A program made the translations under genes and the position numbers. DNA of 64,000 nucleotides from Gottfriedia endophytica. GTDB lineage: Bacteria > Bacillota > Bacilli > Bacillales > Bacillaceae_G. The DNA is taken from positions 1 through 64,000 of the forward strand of contig NZ_JAGIYQ010000019.1 in assembly GCF_017814275.1 (NCBI RefSeq), written 5' to 3'. The stretch's first letter is position 1, and the number at the start of each line of letters is the position of its first letter. Under the pieces are notes generated by a model that saw only the letters and a program-made list of their open reading frames with translations, made no database searches and was not told where the DNA came from. Positions 1 through 7,244 of the stretch are shown in pieces.

Positions 1-52
1 TTAGGCACGCCGCCAGCGTTCGTCCTGAGCCAGGATCAAACTCTCCATAATA
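1..52 (-). rRNA. 16S rRNA, 5' end only
   Basis: The reverse complement contains the universal 16S start AGAGTTTGATCCTGGCTCAG followed by GACGAACGCTGGCGG. Only the first ~50 nt are present; the gene runs off the left edge on the minus strand. The mature 5' end is set by analogy with Bacillus 16S (about 8 nt before GAGAG) and could be off by a few bases. The 73-bp leader before it (53-125) holds an AAAACTAA/TTAGTTTT inverted repeat, as expected of an rRNA processing stem. Confidence 0.95.
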
Positions 53-125
53 GATTGTTTATCTTGTGCTCTAAAACTAATAATTGACGTTTACTTCATG
101 TTTTGTTTAGTTTTCAAAGTTCAAA

Positions 126-199
126 TGGAGCGGGTGAAGAGAATCGAACTCTCGACCAGAGCTTGGAAGGCTCTTGTTTTACCACTAAACTACACCCGC
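126..199 (-). tRNA. tRNA-Gly (TCC)
   Basis: The reverse complement folds as a cloverleaf with acceptor GCGGGTG/CACCCGC, anticodon loop CT-TCC-AA, TTCGATTC T arm and an encoded CCA. It is the last tRNA before the 16S gene. Confidence 0.95.
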
Positions 200-202
200 A
201 AA

Positions 203-279
203 TGGTCGGGAAGACAGGATTTGAACCTGCGACCCCCTGGTCCCAAACCAGGTGCTCTACCAAGCTGAGCCACTTCCCG
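203..279 (-). tRNA. tRNA-Pro (TGG)
   Basis: Acceptor CGGGAAG/CTTCCCG, anticodon TGG within TTTGGGA, TTCAAATC T arm, and CCA encoded. Only 3 bp separate it from tRNA-Gly. Confidence 0.95.
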
Positions 280-284
280 AAATA

Positions 285-361
285 TGGCGCGCCCGAGAGG
301 ACTCGAACCCCTAACCTTTTGATCCGTAGTCAAACGCTCTATCCAATTGAGCTACGGGCGC
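285..361 (-). tRNA. tRNA-Arg (ACG)
   Basis: Acceptor GCGCCCG/CGGGCGC, anticodon loop CT-ACG-GA, TTCGAGTC T arm, and CCA encoded. It is the first tRNA after the internal promoter at 394-422. Confidence 0.95.
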
Positions 362-393
362 ATTTTTTATGATGTCGTGTTAGCGACTTTAAT

Positions 394-422
394 AGTATAT
401 AATACCTATCAATCACTGTCAA
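394..422 (-). promoter_or_regulatory. strong sigma-A promoter inside the tRNA/rrn operon
   Basis: On the minus strand TTGACA (417-422) lies 17 bp before TATACT (394-399), close to consensus. Transcription would start near 387 and read tRNA-Arg, -Pro, -Gly and 16S. It probably acts as the rRNA-proximal promoter. Confidence 0.85.
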
Positions 423-444
423 CACTTTTTTTATTTTATTTTTT

Positions 445-530
<86 letters not shown>

Positions 531-545
531 AAATAAGTTAAAAAG

Positions 546-618
546 TGAGCCATGAAGGATTCGAACCTTCGACCCTCTGATTAAAAGTCAGATGCTCTAC
601 CTACTGAGCTAATGGCTC
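546..618 (-). tRNA. tRNA-Lys (TTT), CCA not encoded
   Basis: Acceptor GAGCCAT/ATGGCTC, anticodon loop CT-TTT-AA and TTCGAATC T arm. The 3' flank after the discriminator A is CTT, so CCA must be added after transcription. The other eleven tRNAs of the cluster encode it. Confidence 0.93.
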
Positions 619-682
619 ATGATTATAACAAATCACTTAACGATCTTAATAAGTTAACCTATTGGTTTAACTTATTAGGTTT

Positions 683-720
683 AAAAAGCTAAATTAAAGA
701 CATCGAAATCTTTGTTAGCT
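683..720 (-). terminator. terminator-like hairpin between tRNA-Gln and tRNA-Lys
   Basis: On the minus strand AGCTAA-C-AAAGA can pair with TCTTT-AAT-TTAGCT and is followed by TTTTT. It may reduce readthrough or be a processing stem. No good promoter was found between it and tRNA-Lys, so full termination is doubtful. The rest of 619-766 holds a second hairpin around AATAAGTTAA and no gene. Confidence 0.4.
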
Positions 721-766
721 AGATCAATTTGGAACGACATCTTCACTGATGCACTTAAAAATAATA

Positions 767-841
767 TGGCTGGGCTAGCTGGATTCGAACCAACGAATGA
801 CGGAGTCAAAGTCCGTTGCCTTACCGCTTGGCTATAGCCCA
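767..841 (-). tRNA. tRNA-Gln (TTG)
   Basis: Acceptor TGGGCTA/TAGCCCA, anticodon loop CT-TTG-AC, TTCGAATC T arm and CCA encoded. Confidence 0.94.
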
Positions 842-877
842 ATGATGAATTGTTTCAACATAAAATATTATGTCCTG

Positions 878-908
878 AAAAAAAGAAAATTACTACATTG
901 AGTAGTAA
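878..908 (-). terminator. terminator-like hairpin after tRNA-Asp
   Basis: The minus strand reads TTACTAC-TCAAT-GTAGTAA followed by TTTTCTTTTTTT. The 7-bp stem is short and mostly A/T, so it may only partly reduce transcription towards the downstream tRNAs. Confidence 0.5.
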
Positions 909-912
909 ATAA

Positions 913-988
913 TGGCGGTCCCGACCGGGATCGAACCGGCGATCTCCTGCGTGACAGGCAGGCATGTTAACCGCTACACCACGGGACC
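913..988 (-). tRNA. tRNA-Asp (GTC)
   Basis: Acceptor GGTCCCG/CGGGACC, anticodon loop CT-GTC-AC, TTCGATCC T arm and CCA encoded. Confidence 0.95.
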
Positions 989-991
989 ATT

Positions 992-1216
<225 letters not shown>

Positions 1217-1259
1217 ATATCCGTAAATTTGGATTCAATAACAATATTTAAATTTTATA

Positions 1260-1335
1260 TGGTGGAGGATGACGGGCTCGAACCGCCGACCCCCTGCTTG
1301 TAAGGCAGGTGCTCTCCCAGCTGAGCTAATCCTCC
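1260..1335 (-). tRNA. tRNA-Val (TAC)
   Basis: Acceptor GGAGGAT/ATCCTCC, anticodon loop CT-TAC-AA, TTCGAGCC T arm and CCA encoded. Confidence 0.95.
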
Positions 1336-1339
1336 ACTA

Positions 1340-1414
1340 TGGTGACCCGTACGGGATTCGAACCCGTGTTACCGCCGTGAAAGGGCGGTGTCTTAACCGC
1401 TTGACCAACGGGCC
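1340..1414 (-). tRNA. tRNA-Glu (TTC)
   Basis: Acceptor GGCCCGT/ACGGGTC with one G·U pair, anticodon loop CT-TTC-AC, TTCGAATC T arm and CCA encoded. Confidence 0.95.
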
Positions 1415-1421
1415 GTATGTA

Positions 1422-1512
1422 TGGCAGAGAAGATGGGATTCGAACCCACGCACCGCGTTAGCGATCTACACCCTTAGCAGGGGCGCCCCTTGAGCCACTT
1501 GGGTACTTCTCT
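1422..1512 (-). tRNA. tRNA-Ser (GCT)
   Basis: Class II tRNA with a long variable arm. Acceptor AGAGAAG/CTTCTCT, anticodon loop CT-GCT-AA and CCA encoded. Confidence 0.94.
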
Positions 1513-1516
1513 ATAA

Positions 1517-1591
1517 TGGCTCCGCAGGTAGGATTCGAACCTACGACCACTCGGTTAACAGCCGAGTGCTCTACCACTGAGCTACTGCGGA
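1517..1591 (-). tRNA. tRNA-Asn (GTT)
   Basis: Acceptor TCCGCAG/CTGCGGA, anticodon loop CT-GTT-AA, TTCGAATC T arm and CCA encoded. It is the first tRNA of the operon. Confidence 0.95.
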
Positions 1592-1744
1592 ATACTTAAA
1601 GTGTGATGAATTAATATCTGGATTAAATATAATTTTTCGTTGCTACGCTGCTGGTCGCAGTCGGTTATTCTTGGGAGATTATTCTGTCTCCTTGCAAAGC
1701 TACATCGAAGTTGATTCGAGATGTTTACGCTTTACTGCGGAATA
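1583..1744. repeat. duplication of the tRNA-Asn 5' end around a 138-bp insert
   Basis: TACTGCGGAATA at 1583-1594, the 5' end of tRNA-Asn plus flank, recurs at 1733-1744, 150 bp upstream in the operon. The insert carries a GGAGA/TCTCC hairpin and no tRNA. The arrangement mirrors the one at tRNA-fMet. Confidence 0.65.
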
Positions 1745-1822
1745 ATCGTTGCGCTGTTCACCCTATTAATATGGTGTTTATCTCAGTTGAATCTTTAACC
1801 GGTTTAACCGGTGACAAGTAAT

Positions 1823-1852
1823 AATATAACCCATTTGAATTATGGATGTCAA
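1823..1852 (-). promoter_or_regulatory. sigma-A promoter of the tRNA/rrn operon
   Basis: Minus-strand TTGACA (1847-1852) lies 18 bp before TATATT (1823-1828). The predicted start (~1816) falls beside a tandem TTAACCGG at 1796-1812. It precedes the whole tRNA block, next to the stop of the sprT-like gene. Confidence 0.8.
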
Positions 1853-1858
1853 CAGTTT

Positions 1859-2317
1859 TTATGATTCTTTTAGTGGGTTTGCACATTTGCCGCAAACATA
1901 GCGTTTTAGGTCTACTTTTCGTTTCCTTAAGTAGATTTGTCCGCAGTTTGTACAGATGTATTTATATTTAATTTCTTGCGTTTTTTTCTTCTTTTTCAAT
2001 TTCACAAGAGGTTTACAGTATCTTGGAGCTCCCACTTTTTTCATTAATTCTTTAAAATCTTTATCTTCATGTTTATATCCTTTTTTCATTAAGTGAAGAT
2101 GATAGTGACATAGTTCATGAAGAATAATACCTTTCAGCTCTTCTATTCCGTGTTCTTCTAGGTAAAGTTTATTTAATTCGATGTTATGAGTACTTAATAG
2201 ATATCGTCCACCAGTAGTGCGAAGTCTTGAGTTAAAGGTTGCATTGTGAAGAAAGGGACGTTGAAATTTCTCGATTGATAGTTCTTCTACTAATTTTTGT
2301 AATTGGTTATTTTCCAT
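1859..2317 (-). CDS. SprT-like zinc metalloprotease-fold protein (YdcK-like)
   Basis: A 152-residue protein of the SprT family, whose members share the protease domain of Spartan; the substrate of the bacterial forms is not established. The zinc-protease motif HExxH is H67-E68-L-C-H71, within [10 protein letters not shown] zinc ribbon follows at the C terminus with C122, C125, C142 and C145. It starts at ATG with AAAAGGTG upstream. In B. subtilis the orthologue ydcK also sits between tex and a tRNA cluster, so the locus is conserved. It is downstream of tex on the same strand but separated by about 410 bp, so it probably has its own promoter. Confidence 0.9.
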   Translation of the reverse strand: MENNQLQKLVEELSIEKFQRPFLHNATFNSRLRTTGGRYLLSTHNIELNKLYLEEHGIEELKGIILHELCHYHLHLMKKGYKHEDKDFKELMKKVGAPRYCKPLVKLKKKKKTQEIKYKYICTNCGQIYLRKRKVDLKRYVCGKCANPLKES

Positions 2318-2620
2318 ATTAAATCACCTTTTCCTCTAAAAAAAGTACAACCTTAATTCTTTTGTACAATACACTTTTATCCGGTGTCTTGCATAAACTA
2401 TTTGTACAAATGAGAGTTCCTGAAACTCTTTTACTACTTCATATTAATAATAAAAATGCGCTTAATAGATTTCTCTACAACGGAATAGAGATTGTTTTTT
2501 AATCGGACAATGGCGTTAGGTTATTAAAAGTAGTTAGGTCTAGTGATTTTATTCGCTCATTTAATCATCTGCCCTTCCATATAGAAAAGAAGGGCAGATA
2601 TTTTTAAGGAGGAGACCTAA
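2318..2620. other. intergenic region with palindromes and hairpins
   Basis: No gene is seen. TTGTACAA occurs at 2362-2369 and again exactly 40 bp on at 2402-2409, the second inside ATTTGTACAAAT. A hairpin at 2470-2494 (TCTCTA/TAGAGA) is followed by a T-rich run on the + strand. A perfect 11-bp inverted repeat (2567-2577 and 2589-2599) is followed by ATTTTT just before the cmpA ribosome-binding site. Confidence 0.6.
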
Positions 2621-2737
2621 ATGGTAATGCCTAATTGGTTTCAAGCTCAAATTCAGAAAGCTTTCTTAGAGAAAAATCGTCACCAAATAAAGATATTGAA
2701 TCAATGCTGGTTTTATTACCAAAAATTTAGGCTTTGA
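2621..2737 (+). CDS. cmpA: cortex morphogenetic micropeptide CmpA
   Basis: A 38-codon ORF. The product contains MPNWF near the start, then KAFLEKNR and LNQCWFYY, matching my recollection of the spore protein CmpA (about 37 residues), which works with SpoIVA in quality control of cortex assembly. The ribosome-binding site AAGGAGGA (2607-2614) is well spaced for ATG 2621; the family-like start MPNW would be ATG 2627, at longer spacing. It lies opposite tex, and the 3' ends overlap by 11 bp, as cmpA neighbours tex in B. subtilis. A strong hairpin sits immediately upstream. In B. subtilis the gene is sporulation-controlled; I found no clear sporulation promoter here. Confidence 0.88.
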   Translation: MVMPNWFQAQIQKAFLEKNRHQIKILNQCWFYYQKFRL

Positions 2738-4928
2738 TTAAATCTTCTTGTGTGATTGGTAGCATAGAAAGAGCGACACGTTGTTTTTTCAGGTCAACAT
2801 CCGAAATCCACACTTTGACAACTTGCCCAACAGACACTACATCTAATGGATGCTTTATAAAACTACTGCTCATTTTTGAAATGTGTACAAGTCCATCATT
2901 CTTTAATCCAATATCAACAAAAGCCCCAAAATCAACTACATTACGGATTGTTCCCTCTAGTTCCATTCCAACTTTCAAATCTTCTATTTGTAAAATGTCT
3001 TGTCTTAAAAGTGGCGCTGGTAATTCGTCACGCAAATCACGCTCTGGCTGGCGTAACGAACTAATAATATCGTGTAAAGTTAATTCGCCTATGTTTAATT
3101 CCGCAGCAGTAGAAGATAAATTCAGTTTAAATAGCTCTTCCGTTAAATCATTTGTACCGATATCATTTGATGTTCTCTTTAATGATTTTAGAAGCTTTTT
3201 AACTTGAGTATAGTTTTCCGGATGAATACTAGTACGATCTAGTGGTTCTTCACCACCAATAATTCGTAAAAATCCAATACACTGCTCATATGTTTTTGCT
3301 CCAAGTCGAGGAATGCTCTTTAATTCTTTACGGTCTTTTATCATCCCATTTTCTTCACGATACTTAACAATATTTTTTGCGACTACTTTAGATAGCCCTG
3401 ATACATATTGTAAAAGAGAAACAGATGCTGTATTTACATTCACACCTACTTGGTTTACTGCTGTTTCGACTACAAACGTTAATGAGTTGTTCAAGCTTTT
3501 TTGTGAAACATCGTGTTGATATAATCCAACTCCAACTGATTTAGGATCAATTTTAACAAGTTCAGCGAGTGGGTCCTGTAATCGTCGCGCAATGGAAACC
3601 GCACTACGTTCTTCAACTTGTAGGTCAGGAAATTCTTCTCGTGCAATTTCTGACGCAGAATAAACACTAGCCCCAGCTTCATTTACAATGACATAATATA
3701 TTTTCTTTTTCATTTGTTTTAATACACTTGAAACAAATGTTTCAGTTTCTCTTGATGCTGTTCCATTCCCAATTGCAATTGTTTCAATGTTAAATGACGT
3801 TAAGATGTTTTCAATTTTAGCAACTGCCTGTTCCCTTTTACGAGCCTGAATCTCTTCTTTTTCACCTTTAAATGGATGAGGGTAGATCACATCAATTTTT
3901 AGTAATTTTCCTGTTGGATCTACAACGCCCAGTTTACAACCAGTTCTGAAGGCAGGATCAACTCCAAGTACCACTTTTCCTTTTAAAGTAGGTTGTAGCA
4001 ACAGTGAGCGAAGATTTTCAGAAAAAATTTTAATGGCTTGTTCATCTGCTTTATCTGTTAATTCATTTCGTATTTCACGTTCAATTGAAGGCTGAATTAG
4101 GCGTTTATATGCATCATCAATCACTTCTGTTATTACTTGATTTACAATTGATTGTTTACTGATCACTTGTTTGTTTAAATAGTGAAGAATATTTTCGATC
4201 GGCGGTTGGATTGATACTCGTAAAATTTCCTCCGACTCTCCACGATTCATTGCTAAAATACGGTGAGGGACAATTTTTAAAATTGGCTCCTCATAAGCGT
4301 AATACATCTCGTAGACTTTTTTCTCGTCTTTCTCTTCGTTTTTTACGCTTGTTTGGATCTTTCCTTGTTTTGCTGTATATTCCCGAATCCATTTACGGTA
4401 AGTTGCATCATCTGATACCCATTCCGCAATAATATCCTTCGCGCCATTAACAGCATCTTCTATTGAAGCAACTTCCTTTTCTTCGTTTATGTATTGTTTA
4501 GCTTCATTTTCTAGGCTGCCAGCTTCCGGAAATGACATAATCCATTCTGCTAATGGTTCAAGCCCTTTTTCTTTTGCTACGGTCGCCCTAGTACGACGCT
4601 TTTCTTTGTATGGACGATATAAATCTTCTATTTCTTGTAGCTTAGTAGCTGATTGGATACTGTTTTGAAGCTCTTCAGTTAATTTCCCTTTTTCAGCAAT
4701 TAATCGAATAACTTCTTCTTTACGGTTATGTAAATTTATTTCATACTCATATTTTTCAAGAATATCGTTAATTTGAACTTCATCTAGATTTCCTGTTTTT
4801 TCTTTACGATAACGTGCGATAAAAGGAATTGTATTGCCTTCCTCTTTTAAAGCAATGACATTTTTCACTTGCTGAGAAGTTACATTTAATTCTTTTGCAA
4901 TCATTTTTTCTAATTTTTCACTGTTCAA
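2727..4928 (-). CDS. tex: Tex family RNA-binding transcription accessory protein (YdcI)
   Basis: 733 residues with the full Tex layout: N-terminal helical domain, YqgF/RuvC-like fold near GVDPAFRTGCKLGVVD (mid-protein), helix-hairpin-helix repeats around SVSLLQYVSGLS and IPRLGAKTYEQCIGFLRI, and a C-terminal S1 RNA-binding domain (ELEGTIRNVVDFGAFVDIG). Tex proteins bind nucleic acid and affect transcription, but their exact role in Bacillus is unsettled. I place the start at TTG 4928, 6 nt after AAAGGGTGT. An in-frame ATG at 4952 lacks a ribosome-binding site and would add eight residues. Unlike in B. subtilis, the rsb–sigB genes do not separate it from ndoA. Confidence 0.95.
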   Translation of the reverse strand: MNSEKLEKMIAKELNVTSQQVKNVIALKEEGNTIPFIARYRKEKTGNLDEVQINDILEKYEYEINLHNRKEEVIRLIAEKGKLTEELQNSIQSATKLQEIEDLYRPYKEKRRTRATVAKEKGLEPLAEWIMSFPEAGSLENEAKQYINEEKEVASIEDAVNGAKDIIAEWVSDDATYRKWIREYTAKQGKIQTSVKNEEKDEKKVYEMYYAYEEPILKIVPHRILAMNRGESEEILRVSIQPPIENILHYLNKQVISKQSIVNQVITEVIDDAYKRLIQPSIEREIRNELTDKADEQAIKIFSENLRSLLLQPTLKGKVVLGVDPAFRTGCKLGVVDPTGKLLKIDVIYPHPFKGEKEEIQARKREQAVAKIENILTSFNIETIAIGNGTASRETETFVSSVLKQMKKKIYYVIVNEAGASVYSASEIAREEFPDLQVEERSAVSIARRLQDPLAELVKIDPKSVGVGLYQHDVSQKSLNNSLTFVVETAVNQVGVNVNTASVSLLQYVSGLSKVVAKNIVKYREENGMIKDRKELKSIPRLGAKTYEQCIGFLRIIGGEEPLDRTSIHPENYTQVKKLLKSLKRTSNDIGTNDLTEELFKLNLSSTAAELNIGELTLHDIISSLRQPERDLRDELPAPLLRQDILQIEDLKVGMELEGTIRNVVDFGAFVDIGLKNDGLVHISKMSSSFIKHPLDVVSVGQVVKVWISDVDLKKQRVALSMLPITQEDLIKA

Positions 4929-4959
4929 ATGAATACACCCTTTCATTTTCAAGCTATCT

Positions 4960-5039
4960 AAAACTTAGGCTCTGTAAAAGTTTGTTGAAATTCGATAGTA
5001 TTAATTATCAACAATAAACTTTAACAGAGCCAAAACTTA
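4960..5039. mobile_element. 64-bp MITE-like element with 8-bp target duplication
   Basis: The element spans 4968-5031. Its ends are inverted repeats: GGCTCTGTAAAAGTTTGTTG on the left and, read from the right end, GGCTCTGTTAAAGTTTATTG. It is flanked on both sides by AAAACTTA (4960-4967 and 5032-5039), a perfect 8-bp direct repeat, the signature of transposition. There is no coding capacity, so a transposase would act in trans. Families that make 8-bp duplications (for example ISL3 or IS1595) are possible parents; I could not assign one. Confidence 0.8.
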
Positions 5040-5068
5040 AAAAATAACCCTTTCAAAGCGAAAGGGTT
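5038..5068 (-). terminator. terminator after ndoA
   Basis: Minus-strand AACCCTTTC-GCTTT-GAAAGGGTT (9-bp stem, 5046-5068) is followed by ATTTTTTAA. It ends the alr–ndoAI–ndoA transcript. Confidence 0.85.
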
Positions 5069-5128
5069 ATATCATCAAGTATGTGTAATTTTCAAGTTAT
5101 GTAGGAAAAGCTGCTAAAAAGCAACTTT

Positions 5129-5479
5129 TTAAAAATCAACCAATCCTAGACTAATTTGAAGCGCTTCGTCTACTAGTTCCATCATCTCATCATCAAGATG
5201 TGTAATTTTATCGGTTAACCTTTGTTTGTCAATCGTACGAATCTGTTCTAGTAAAATAACGGAATCACGTTCAAATCCATACTTTTTCGCGTCAATTTCA
5301 ACATGTGTTGGGAGTTTCGCTTTTTGGATTTGCGCTGTAATCGCAGCGACAATAACAGTAGGACTAAAACGGTTACCGATGTCATTTTGGATAACAAGAA
5401 CTGGACGAACTCCACCTTGTTCAGAACCAACGACAGGGGAAAGATCTGCAAAATAAACGTCGCCACGTTTTACAATCAA
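5129..5479 (-). CDS. ndoA: EndoA (MazF/PemK-type) mRNA endoribonuclease toxin
   Basis: 116 residues, the usual length for Bacillus EndoA. The N-terminal [20 protein letters not shown] and the following [12 protein letters not shown] are the hallmark PemK/MazF strand and ligand loop. The family cleaves single-stranded RNA at short motifs (UACAU in B. subtilis) and is neutralised by EndoAI. The start is TTG 5479 behind GGGGGGT. It lies 4 bp downstream of the antitoxin gene, as a type II toxin–antitoxin operon requires. Confidence 0.96.
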   Translation of the reverse strand: MIVKRGDVYFADLSPVVGSEQGGVRPVLVIQNDIGNRFSPTVIVAAITAQIQKAKLPTHVEIDAKKYGFERDSVILLEQIRTIDKQRLTDKITHLDDEMMELVDEALQISLGLVDF

Positions 5480-5483
5480 GTGA

Positions 5484-5765
5484 TTACCCCCCGCTTACTA
5501 AGCGCTCCACTTTCGAATCAGCTTCAGACTCAGCATAAAATGACTCAGAAGATATTAGCAAGTTTATTTTCGCCATTTCCATATAACCACGTCTCATTTG
5601 TTCACGGCTTTGACGTCGTTTACGATCTTTTAAGAACATCTTTGTCGCTTGATATATATATTCGTTACGATTTCCGTTCTCCTGCTTTACTAATCCATCA
5701 AGTTCGCTTACGACATGTTTAGGTAAACGGATTGTTATTTCAGTTGTTGCATTTGCTTCAGACAA
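5484..5765 (-). CDS. ndoAI: EndoAI antitoxin, ribbon-helix-helix
   Basis: 93 residues. The N terminus [20 protein letters not shown] is a ribbon-helix-helix DNA-binding fold; the C-terminal part (residues ~50-93) would wrap the toxin. It starts at TTG 5765 behind GGAGGTG. It precedes ndoA by 4 bp and follows alr, as in B. subtilis. The 149-bp gap after alr leaves room for a separate promoter. Confidence 0.95.
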   Translation of the reverse strand: MSEANATTEITIRLPKHVVSELDGLVKQENGNRNEYIYQATKMFLKDRKRRQSREQMRRGYMEMAKINLLISSESFYAESEADSKVERLVSGG

Positions 5766-5914
5766 GTCTCAGCACCTCCAGAATCAACTATTACCCGTAT
5801 ATCTCCCTTTCCATATAATATCATTAATTTTAGGGAATGGAAAGTAAGTTTTCTCTTCGTTTATCTTTTCCAAACACATACGTTTCATACAATTTATATA
5901 CATTATCTTTGGAA

Positions 5915-7081
5915 TTAGTCTTTTAAAAGGAAATTATTTACAGAAACGACTTTGTTGTCCTCGATAAATTTTCTTGGCACTCGGTGACTAACTAAGCAAG
6001 TCACTTCGTAGTTGATCGTGTTCATATGAGCAGCAACATCTTCCGCTGTTACAGTCTGATCACCTTGCGTACCAATTAAGGTTACCTTAGTTCCAACCGG
6101 ATAATAATCAGGTAATTTAATCATGCATTGGTCCATACAAACTCTTCCTACGATTGGAGCTTTTTTCCCGTCGACTAATACATTAAAATCTTGCATATCA
6201 CGTAGCCAACCATCTGCGTAACCAATCGGAATTGTCCCAATCCATTCATTTGCTTTCGTTGAATAGGTCGCACCATAACTTATAAATTTATTCGGTTCTA
6301 ATTGCTTTACATGAGAAATTTTTGTATGCAGGGAAAGTGCCGGCTGAAGTGTAAAAGGAATTTCCTTCTTCATTTCAACTGACGGAGTTAACCCATAGAT
6401 AACTATCCCCATTCGAACAGTATTAAATAATCCTTTTTCTAATATAGTCGCAGCACTATTAGAACAATGAATTAACGGAGGAACTCGATCTGATTCTTCT
6501 AACCAAGTTAACTTTTCTTTAAAGTTCGAAAGTTGTTCGCTAAAATACGCACGGTTTAACTCATCCGCTGTTGCAAAGTGTGTAAACACCCCTTCAAAAA
6601 TAATATTAGGATGCTGGCTTAAAATTTTTTCAGCTTTTAACCATTCTTCTTTCGTACGTAGACCGATTCTTCCCATGCCTGTATCAAATTTCAAATGAAT
6701 TGTAATCGATTCATTACTTTTTAAGTTTTTTGCAATTCCCTCTAACCAATCCACATTATATGCAGCAAGTGTTAAATTATGCTTGATTGCCATTGAAACG
6801 TCCGTTGGTCTAGATGCCCCAAGGACTAAAATAGGCGCCTCTATACCTGCATTGCGCAAATAGATGCCTTCATCAATAAATGCCACTAAAATTCTAGTTA
6901 CACCAGCTTTTAATGCTGCTTCAGCAACTTCTGCATAACCATGTCCATATGCATTCGCTTTTAGTGCAACATAAACTTCTTTATATTTTGGATATTGAGC
7001 AAGAGTTTGCTTAATATTTGATTTGATTGCATCTAAATTAATCTCTGCCCAAGTATCTCGATAATACATATTAGTTTCCAT
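5915..7081 (-). CDS. alr: alanine racemase
   Basis: 388 residues, standard for the family. PLP-dependent interconversion of L- and D-alanine supplies D-Ala to Ddl, encoded further upstream on the same strand, for peptidoglycan. The PLP lysine is K41 in VALKANAYGHGY; the TIM-barrel N-terminal domain is followed by a beta domain with GRVCMDQCMIKL. Start ATG 7081 has AAAAGGAAGT at good spacing. A weak hairpin separates it from the lipoprotein gene, so it may have its own promoter. Confidence 0.97.
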   Translation of the reverse strand: METNMYYRDTWAEINLDAIKSNIKQTLAQYPKYKEVYVALKANAYGHGYAEVAEAALKAGVTRILVAFIDEGIYLRNAGIEAPILVLGASRPTDVSMAIKHNLTLAAYNVDWLEGIAKNLKSNESITIHLKFDTGMGRIGLRTKEEWLKAEKILSQHPNIIFEGVFTHFATADELNRAYFSEQLSNFKEKLTWLEESDRVPPLIHCSNSAATILEKGLFNTVRMGIVIYGLTPSVEMKKEIPFTLQPALSLHTKISHVKQLEPNKFISYGATYSTKANEWIGTIPIGYADGWLRDMQDFNVLVDGKKAPIVGRVCMDQCMIKLPDYYPVGTKVTLIGTQGDQTVTAEDVAAHMNTINYEVTCLVSHRVPRKFIEDNKVVSVNNFLLKD

Positions 7082-7200
7082 TTTTACACTTCCTTTTAAT
7101 TACAATCCAGTTAGTGAATAGTATGACTAAAATTATTTGCTTCATTGAAGGAAATGTCAAGTTCCTCCGTTTCCAATTAAAAGATTTTAACAAAGAAGAA

Positions 7201-7222
7201 GACGTGCTATAAAAGACACGTC
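7201..7222 (-). terminator. hairpin after the YdcC-like lipoprotein gene
   Basis: Minus-strand GACGTG-N10-CACGTC is followed by TTCTTCTTTG. The U-rich tract is imperfect, so some readthrough into alr is likely. Confidence 0.5.
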
Positions 7223-7244
7223 AACATTTTATAATTAAAACATA

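Noticed and set aside
622-630. TGTTATAAT (extended -10) on the minus strand just before tRNA-Lys
   Set aside because: Its start point would fall inside the mature tRNA-Lys, so it cannot be the promoter of that gene.
1620-1760. A 5S rRNA or further tRNA between the operon promoter and tRNA-Asn
   Set aside because: No 5S consensus or cloverleaf can be formed; only hairpins and a tRNA-Asn 5' fragment are present.
2734-3207. 157-codon open frame opposite tex
   Set aside because: Antisense to a well-supported gene, low-complexity Ser/Thr-rich product and no ribosome-binding site.
5303-5722. 139-codon open frame opposite ndoA/ndoAI
   Set aside because: It is antisense to both toxin–antitoxin genes, and no supporting start signal is seen.
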